Source of the DNA: Prevotellaceae bacterium
GTDB lineage: Bacteria > Bacteroidota > Bacteroidia > Bacteroidales > UBA932
Assembly: GCA_031289385.1 (NCBI GenBank)
Contig: JAITPP010000068.1
Coordinates: 1-19,743, forward strand
Length of the DNA stretch: 19,743 nt
Reading direction: 5' to 3'
Part shown: positions 15,048 to 19,743 of the stretch, piece by piece
Numbering within the stretch: the first letter of the stretch is position 1
Layout: every line of letters starts with the position of its first letter
Notes under the pieces: generated by a model
What the model saw: only the letters and a program-made list of their open reading frames with translations
What the model was told of the DNA's origin: nothing
The model's database searches: none
Position numbers and translations under genes: made by a program

Positions 15048-15088
15048 CTAAAACAAATTATTAATAAACTAAAATAAATACATCACTC

Positions 15089-17245
15089 ATGAGAGTTTAT
15101 CAGACAGAAGAAATCAGGAACATCGTGTTACTCGGAAATTCGGGAGCAGGTAAAACAACCCTTGCCGAGGCAATGATGTTCGACGGTAAAGTCATCGACC
15201 GTCGTGGGACGGTTGATGCCAAAAACACAGTATCGGACAGCACCGAAATCGAACAAATTTATCAACGTTCGATATATTCAAGCGTGTTGTTTACCGAATA
15301 CAATGACAAAAAAATAAATTTAATCGATTCGCCGGGATCTGACGATTTTTCGGGCGGAACGTTTGCTGCGTTCAAAGTTGCCGACACAGGCATAATGGTG
15401 ATTAACGCTCAAAACGGCGTTGAAGTTGGCACAGAAATTTTTGCCCGATATGCCGAAAGACACGAAAAACCAATTATTATCGCCGTAAATTATTTAGACC
15501 ACGAAAAAACAAATTGGGAAAACACGTTCGATTCGCTAAAACAAACATTCGGCAGCAAACTTACGCTGGTTCAGTATCCTGTAAATCCGGGCAACGGATT
15601 TAACGAAATCGTAGATGTGCTGTTGATGAAATTATTCCGTTTTAAAGACGATAACGGAACATTTGAAGCCGTAGAAATTCCGGCAAGCGAAATCGACAGA
15701 GCCAAAGAACTGAATGCCGCGCTTATAGAATCGGCAGCCGAAAACGACGAAAGTTTAATGGAACTTTTCTTTGAAAAAGGCGTTCTTACCGAAGATGAAA
15801 TTCGTAAAGGATTACGCGCAGGGCTTAAAACACGCGGCGTGATTCCAATTTTCTGCACAGCAGCAAAAAAAGATATTGGAACAAAACGATTGTTGGAATT
15901 TATTATCAACGTAGCACCAAAACCCAACGAATCGCGCGAATACAAAACCAAAGAAAACGAAGTAATTCCGTGCGACTCGAAAGGCTCGCCATCGCTGTTC
16001 ATATTTAAAACGGCGGTAGAACAACATCTCGGCGAAGTTTCGTATTTCCGCGTAATGTCGGGAAAAATTACCGAAAGCATGGATTTGATAAACGCTAGCA
16101 ACGATACCAAAGAACGTATTTCGGCATTGTATGCGGTGGCAGGTAAAAAACGCGAAAAAGTTACCGAAATGGTTGCAGGAGATATAGGATGCACGGTGAA
16201 ACTGAAATCGTCGCGCCGCGACCAAACCCTCAACGGCGACGGCAAAAGATGGCAATTCCTGCCCATAAAATATCCCGACCCGAAATTCCGTACAGCAATA
16301 AAAGCAAAAGACCAAAAAGATGACGAAAAACTCGGCGAAATATTAAACCGCACACACATGGAAGACCCTACAATTATTGTAGAATATTCAAAAGAACTGA
16401 AACAAATAATACTGAGCGGACAAGGCGAACATCATATAAATATTTTGAAATGGCATTTAACAAATACACATAAACTCGAAATAGAATTGCTTGCACCGAA
16501 AATTCCATATCGCGAAACAATCACAAAACTCGCCGCTGCCGACTATCGCCACAAAAAACAATCGGGCGGAGCAGGACAATTTGGCGAAGTACATCTTCTT
16601 ATTGAGCCTTATATTGAAGGAGTTCCCGACAATAACAGATTTAAATTCGATGGAAAAGAATTAGTGCTTAACCTTAAAGGTAAAGAAGAATTTAACCTTG
16701 ATTGGGGCGGAAAACTTATTTACTACAACTGCATTGTGGGCGGCTCAATCGACTCGCGATTTATGCCCGCAATATTAAAAGGTATAATGGAAAAAATGGA
16801 AGAAGGACCTCTTACAGGCTCGTATGCACGCGATATTAAAGTTTTTGTTTACGACGGAAAAATGCACCCCGTCGATTCAAACGAAATATCGTTTAAACTT
16901 GCAGGACGTAACGCATTTAAAGACGCATTTAAAAAAGCATCTCCCAAAATTATGGAGCCAATTTATATTGTCGAAGTATTTGTACCAAGCGACAGTATGG
17001 GCGACGTAATGAGCGACTTGCAAAACCGCCGCGCAATGATTGAAGGCATGAACAGCGAAAAAGGATTTGAAATAATTAAAGCCCGCGTACCGTTGGCAGA
17101 AATGTACAAATATTCGACAACATTAAGTTCACTCACTTCGGGACGCGCAACATTTACAATGAAATTTGCCGAATATCAGCAAGTACCCGCCGAAGTTCAA
17201 GATAAACTATTGAAAGCTTACGAAGCAGAAGAAAAAGATGAATAA
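15089..17245 (+). CDS. fusA2: EF-G2-type elongation factor G paralogue, altered GTPase site
   Basis: This 718-residue cytoplasmic translation factor has the five-domain EF-G plan. The P-loop is GNSGAGKTT (16-24), domain III/IV starts near IPYRETI with QSGGAGQFGE, and the domain IV tip DGKMHPVDSNE keeps its histidine. The G-domain departs from canonical EF-G. The G3 motif DTPGH is DSPGSDDF, so the catalytic histidine is Ser84, and the G4 motif NKxD is NYLD (134-137). This matches the Bacteroides EF-G2 class, reported to support translocation without GTP hydrolysis and to be needed during gut colonisation and carbon limitation. Canonical EF-G must be encoded elsewhere. A promoter about 300 bp upstream leaves a long repeat-bearing leader. 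A strong terminator follows at 17284-17319. Confidence 0.93.
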   Translation: MRVYQTEEIRNIVLLGNSGAGKTTLAEAMMFDGKVIDRRGTVDAKNTVSDSTEIEQIYQRSIYSSVLFTEYNDKKINLIDSPGSDDFSGGTFAAFKVADTGIMVINAQNGVEVGTEIFARYAERHEKPIIIAVNYLDHEKTNWENTFDSLKQTFGSKLTLVQYPVNPGNGFNEIVDVLLMKLFRFKDDNGTFEAVEIPASEIDRAKELNAALIESAAENDESLMELFFEKGVLTEDEIRKGLRAGLKTRGVIPIFCTAAKKDIGTKRLLEFIINVAPKPNESREYKTKENEVIPCDSKGSPSLFIFKTAVEQHLGEVSYFRVMSGKITESMDLINASNDTKERISALYAVAGKKREKVTEMVAGDIGCTVKLKSSRRDQTLNGDGKRWQFLPIKYPDPKFRTAIKAKDQKDDEKLGEILNRTHMEDPTIIVEYSKELKQIILSGQGEHHINILKWHLTNTHKLEIELLAPKIPYRETITKLAAADYRHKKQSGGAGQFGEVHLLIEPYIEGVPDNNRFKFDGKELVLNLKGKEEFNLDWGGKLIYYNCIVGGSIDSRFMPAILKGIMEKMEEGPLTGSYARDIKVFVYDGKMHPVDSNEISFKLAGRNAFKDAFKKASPKIMEPIYIVEVFVPSDSMGDVMSDLQNRRAMIEGMNSEKGFEIIKARVPLAEMYKYSTTLSSLTSGRATFTMKFAEYQQVPAEVQDKLLKAYEAEEKDE

Positions 17246-17262
17246 CCCCTAAGCAGTGGGGT
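17245..17262 (+). other. Small hairpin at the fusA2 stop codon
   Basis: ACCCC (17245-17249) pairs with GGGGT (17258-17262) around an 8-nt loop. The T-rich stretch after it is short and interrupted, so it is at most a weak terminator or an mRNA 3'-end stabiliser upstream of the main terminator. Confidence 0.4.
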
Positions 17263-17283
17263 AAGTTGTTTTTCATAATGAGC

Positions 17284-17319
17284 ACACGAGACGAATATTT
17301 TTGTCTCGTGTACTTTTTT
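17284..17319 (+). terminator. Intrinsic terminator of fusA2
   Basis: ACACGAGAC (17284-17292) and GTCTCGTGT (17303-17311) form a perfect 9-bp stem with a 10-nt loop, followed after AC by six T. This is the clearest rho-independent terminator in the window. Confidence 0.85.
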
Positions 17320-17321
17320 GG

Positions 17322-17365
17322 GGAATTAGAGAATTAAGAATTAAGAGTTAAGAATGAAGAATTAA
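17322..17365. repeat. GAATTAAGA short-word array
   Basis: The words GAATTAGA, GAATTAAGA, GTTAAGA and GAATGAAGA follow each other directly after the fusA2 terminator. It is another local word array, with no frame or fold of note. Confidence 0.55.
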
Positions 17366-17439
17366 TTTGGTTATTCTTCAATTTCTTGATTCTTGGTTTT
17401 TGTATCTTTCTTCACAATCCCACAATTTTTAGTTTAAAT

Positions 17440-17473
17440 TTTGTTGCTATTTCCAAAATTTCACGTATCTTTG
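17440..17473 (+). promoter_or_regulatory. Promoter for the S37 peptidase gene
   Basis: TTTG (17440-17443) and TATCTTTG (17466-17473) are 22 bp apart. The -7 element is exact and lies 22 bp upstream of the ATG at 17496, giving a very short leader. Confidence 0.65.
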
Positions 17474-17495
17474 AAAAACATAAATATGAAAAAAC

Positions 17496-18785
17496 ATGAA
17501 AAAAATAAAATTATACTTTATCGCGCTTTTTTGCCTTTTGGCAATACAGCTTAATGCGTTTGCACAAAACGATATTTATCCGAAATTATCGGAAATTCAG
17601 CAAATCACTAAAATAGAAAAATTAGAATCGACGGAATTTAGTGAAAAATATTTGACATATTTCACACAGAAAATAGACGCGAAACACGATTCTGTCGGAA
17701 CTTTTCAACAACGTGTGGTTGTTTTTCATGCAGGATTTGAACGTCCAACGGTAATTGTTACCGAAGGCTACGGCGGTGTTTATGCTTTGCGTGCATCATA
17801 TCGCGAAGAAATTTCCCGACTTTTCAACACAAATATTATTTTTGTCGAGCATCGTTACTTTTTGGAATCTACGCCCGAACCTCGCGATTGGCAATATCTT
17901 ACGGCTGAAAATTCTGCCGAAGATTTGCACACAATCGTTACGGCTTTCAAAAAAATATATCCTCAAAAATGGATTAGCACAGGAATTAGCAAAGGCGGAC
18001 AAACTTCGCTTATATTCCGAACGTTTTTCCCCGATGACGTTGATATTTCTGTGCCTTACGTTGCGCCGCTGTGCTACGATGTTGAAGATGGACGCCACGA
18101 ATTGTTTTTTAAAAATGTGTCGGTTGCCGAAAATCGAAAAAAAATAGAAGATTTTCAAATAGAAGTGTTAAAACGCCGTGAAAAACTGATGCCCGAATTT
18201 GAAAAATTTTGTGCCGAAAAAAAATATAAATTCAACGCCGAACTCGATGAAATTTACGATTATAGCGTGCTTGAATATTCATTTTCGTTTTGGCAATGGG
18301 GAAATGCAATCGACGAAATTCCTGCGCCAACAGCCACTGACGACGAGATATTTAAACATTTTATAAAAATAAGCAGTCCTTCATATTTTGGCGAAGACAG
18401 AAACAATTCGTTTTTTGTGCAAGCCGCCAAAGAGTTGGGATATTACGGTTATGATATCGAGCCTTTTAAACAATATTTATCAATAAAAAGCGCAAAAAAT
18501 TATCTGAAAAAATTATTTTTGTCGCCAAACCTTGCAGACATAAAATTTGATAAAAAACTGAGCGAAAAAATAGTTGATTTTTTAGAAAAAAACGACCCGA
18601 AAATGATGTTCATTTATGGCGAAACAGACCCTTGGACAGCCGTTGGCGTAACGTGGCTTGCGGATAAGCAAAACATTAACGTTTTTGTCCAGCCCAACGG
18701 AAGCCACCGCACACGAATATTGACAATGCCCGAAGATATGAAAAATCAAGCAATACAAATTCTTACAAAATGGCTTGAAGAATAA
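17496..18785 (+). CDS. Secreted S37-family serine peptidase (PS-10 type)
   Basis: The 429-residue product has a signal peptide (MKKIK, hydrophobic core, AFAQ near 24) and an alpha/beta-hydrolase fold. The nucleophile elbow is GISKGG (Ser165) and a likely acid is Asp378 in GETDPWT. The likely histidine is His404 in NGSHRTR, completing a Ser-Asp-His triad in the right order. VTEGYGG near 88-94 and FVEHRYF near 116-122 are typical of the S37 (tripeptidyl aminopeptidase) family. It would cut short peptides from the N-terminus of oligopeptides in the periplasm or outside the cell. The ATG at 17486 is out of frame, so 17496 is the start. A small lipoprotein gene follows 27 bp later in the same direction. 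Confidence 0.9.
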   Translation: MKKIKLYFIALFCLLAIQLNAFAQNDIYPKLSEIQQITKIEKLESTEFSEKYLTYFTQKIDAKHDSVGTFQQRVVVFHAGFERPTVIVTEGYGGVYALRASYREEISRLFNTNIIFVEHRYFLESTPEPRDWQYLTAENSAEDLHTIVTAFKKIYPQKWISTGISKGGQTSLIFRTFFPDDVDISVPYVAPLCYDVEDGRHELFFKNVSVAENRKKIEDFQIEVLKRREKLMPEFEKFCAEKKYKFNAELDEIYDYSVLEYSFSFWQWGNAIDEIPAPTATDDEIFKHFIKISSPSYFGEDRNNSFFVQAAKELGYYGYDIEPFKQYLSIKSAKNYLKKLFLSPNLADIKFDKKLSEKIVDFLEKNDPKMMFIYGETDPWTAVGVTWLADKQNINVFVQPNGSHRTRILTMPEDMKNQAIQILTKWLEE

Positions 18786-18812
18786 CATACACAACAAATT
18801 AAAACATGAAAA

Positions 18813-19143
18813 ATGAAATCAGAATATCAAAATAAACGATGTAAATTTATATTCTTGTTTTTTTTGCTTGATATTTGCATTTGCATCGTGCCAAACTTAT
18901 TATGTGTCGGTTGATACGTTAAAAAATGAATTTTCGCTGAAAAATAACACAATAAAACATCCGAAAATGATAAACATAACGGGCAAAACAAAAAACGGAA
19001 CAACAAAAATAATATCGCTAAAACCCAACGAAACTATTGTTGTAGAATTGAAATCCGAAAAAGTAGATACTGTTAATTCGCTATTTTCATATTTACGAAA
19101 ATATCCAAATACAAACGAAATATTTGGCATCTTCATCAAATAA
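18813..19143 (+). CDS. Small lipoprotein with a frame break at an 8-T tract
   Basis: From a TTG at 18868 the frame reads LIFAFASCQTYYVSV..., a lipobox (FASC) with too short a signal sequence. The natural ATG at 18813 begins MKSEYQNKRCKFIFLFFLL in another frame. The two frames meet in a run of eight T (18858-18865). Removing one T joins them into a complete type II signal peptide (basic n-region, FIFLFFCLIFAFA core, Cys at the lipobox) plus about 80 residues of mature protein. The mature part has no recognised domain; it is polar, with beta-strand-like stretches. The break may be a mutation, phase variation or a sequencing error. It lies 27 bp after the S37 peptidase and probably shares its transcript. 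Confidence 0.6.
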
Positions 19144-19281
19144 TTTTAACTTATTTACTACCTGTTGTGCATTTGTAAAATATAAATCAATATTTCAAAA
19201 TTAATTTTGTTGAAAGTCGCACCATTCGTATTACTAAGTAACAAAAAATAAATAAACTATAAAAGATTGTTTTTCAAAAAA

Positions 19282-19329
19282 GCAAGCCGTAGGTTTGCAA
19301 CCCTCTGCGTTTGGTTGCAAGCCTAACGG
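19282..19329. repeat. Nested palindromic block
   Basis: CCGTAGGTTTGCAACC (19287-19302) pairs with GGTTGCAAGCCTAACGG (19313-19329) across a 10-nt loop, with one G-U pair and a one-base bulge. The left arm alone can also fold as GCAAGCC-GTA-GGTTTGC (19282-19298). The word CCTAACGG recurs in the hairpin at 19366-19385, suggesting one composite REP-like element. Confidence 0.6.
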
Positions 19330-19365
19330 ACTGCAATGTGGGTATTATCATTTCTACCGGGCGAT

Positions 19366-19385
19366 AATTCCTAACGGAATTTTTT
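19366..19385 (+). terminator. Terminator-like hairpin
   Basis: AATTCC (19366-19371) and GGAATT (19376-19381) form a 6-bp stem with loop TAAC, running into T residues up to 19385. It may end the S37 peptidase-lipoprotein transcript, although it is about 220 bp past the last stop and may simply belong to the palindromic repeat. Confidence 0.45.
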
Positions 19386-19632
19386 GTCATCTGTAATTTG
19401 ATTATTTCTCATTACTAAACACAAAATTCACAAAATCTTTATAAAAATAAAATTTAACAATTAACTTCCCTAACTTCTTATCTCTTGATTTATTTAAACA
19501 CTTAGCCCATATTTTGCATTGATTTTTCGCTATTACGCCAAATTTACAATCAAAATTCAAACAATGTGAATAAAAAAATCGACTTACAAATCAACGTATT
19601 AGTATTTTTTTGTAAAAATTTTTGCATTTTTT

Positions 19633-19663
19633 TTTGGTAAAAAGAAAAAAGGCATTACCTTTG
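19633..19663 (+). promoter_or_regulatory. Strong rRNA-operon-type promoter
   Basis: TTTG (19633-19636) and TACCTTTG (19656-19663) are exactly 19 bp apart, the best -33/-7 match in the window. The sequence TACCTTTGCAGCC is typical of rRNA and tRNA promoters in Bacteroidota, and the upstream region is A/T-rich. Confidence 0.8.
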
Positions 19664-19669
19664 CAGCCC

Positions 19670-19743
19670 TTTTGGGAATGAAATGAGAATAAGAAGGGAA
19701 AAAAGATCTTTGAAAATAATTGGAACAGAGAAACTTGAAGCAT
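19670..19743 (+). other. Start of a probable rRNA operon leader
   Basis: After the promoter the sequence has AAAGATCTTTGAAAATAATTGG and an AACAGAG stretch, in the position and style of the antitermination (boxA-like) leader that precedes 16S rRNA in Bacteroidota. The window ends before any mature rRNA is reached. Confidence 0.6.

Larger units (their letters stand above)
14207..15088. other. Long gene-poor region upstream of fusA2
   Basis: This gap of about 880 bp contains a stretch of higher GC (about 14280-14470) and a 10-bp-arm palindrome (14524-14557). A (GT)n microsatellite (about 14567-14583), the fusA2 promoter (14754-14787), AATTACGA words (14878-14907) and a 9-bp array (14922-15047) follow. 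A 138-codon minus-strand frame spans 14226-14642 but has no recognisable domain and reads through the GT repeat, so I do not call it a gene. Confidence 0.6.
19144..19632. other. Intergenic region before an rRNA-type promoter
   Basis: No gene is seen. It holds a palindromic block (19282-19329), a terminator-like hairpin (19366-19385) and a short copy of the TTAACTTC word family near 19457-19476. The last part (19540-19632) is very AT-rich, as is usual upstream of strong Bacteroidota promoters. Confidence 0.6.

Noticed and set aside
14847..15077. Open frame through the 9-bp array as a coding gene
   Set aside because: It has no start codon and its content follows from the repeat unit being three codons long; reported as a finding rather than a gene.
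15571..16359. 262-codon minus-strand frame
   Set aside because: It is antisense to fusA2, whose domains are continuous across the interval.
19670..19743. 16S rRNA gene
   Set aside because: Only promoter and leader-like sequence are present; the window ends before any conserved 16S sequence.

Overview
The window is AT-rich bacterial DNA that fits the Bacteroidota, most likely the order Bacteroidales. Three things point there. Upstream regions repeatedly carry the Bacteroidota sigma promoter (-33 TTTG, 19-22 bp gap, -7 TAnnTTTG), and Shine-Dalgarno sequences are absent. The gene set is typical: a long urocanate hydratase, RNase Y next to zapA, an EF-G2-type elongation factor, a DUF1016/PDDEXK nuclease and an S37 peptidase. 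The right edge has an rRNA-operon-type promoter and leader.

Layout: 1-508 is intergenic with repeats. From 509 to 9138 the minus strand carries hutU (urocanate hydratase), leuS (leucyl-tRNA synthetase), a DHA2-like MFS transporter and rny (RNase Y). These are separated by 200-480 bp gaps filled with short-word repeat arrays. A structured RNA closed by a long-range stem, probably 6S RNA, lies between rny and zapA. A small coiled-coil gene sits just upstream of zapA, and a divergent promoter region separates this pair from a plus-strand M23 peptidase. Next, on the minus strand, comes a DUF1016/PDDEXK nuclease gene split in two by an approximately 85 bp insertion with short terminal inverted repeats, followed by a PAP2 phosphatase. 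The plus strand then carries fusA2 (EF-G2-like, with a substituted GTPase centre), a secreted S37 peptidase and a small lipoprotein whose frame breaks at an 8-T tract. The window ends in a strong rRNA-type promoter and the start of a leader; no rRNA gene is reached.

Most genes are independent housekeeping or envelope functions rather than one pathway. The real cluster is coiled-coil gene - zapA - candidate 6S RNA - rny. The S37 peptidase and the lipoprotein are probably co-transcribed.

The most unusual signals are outside the genes. Nearly every intergenic region holds its own array of short, sentence-like words. One 9-bp family occurs twice, and one copy lies in the predicted 5' leader of fusA2, where it is organised as a two-letter higher-order repeat that keeps a reading frame open. 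The insertion in the nuclease gene and the homopolymer break in the lipoprotein gene are the other two observations most worth checking.
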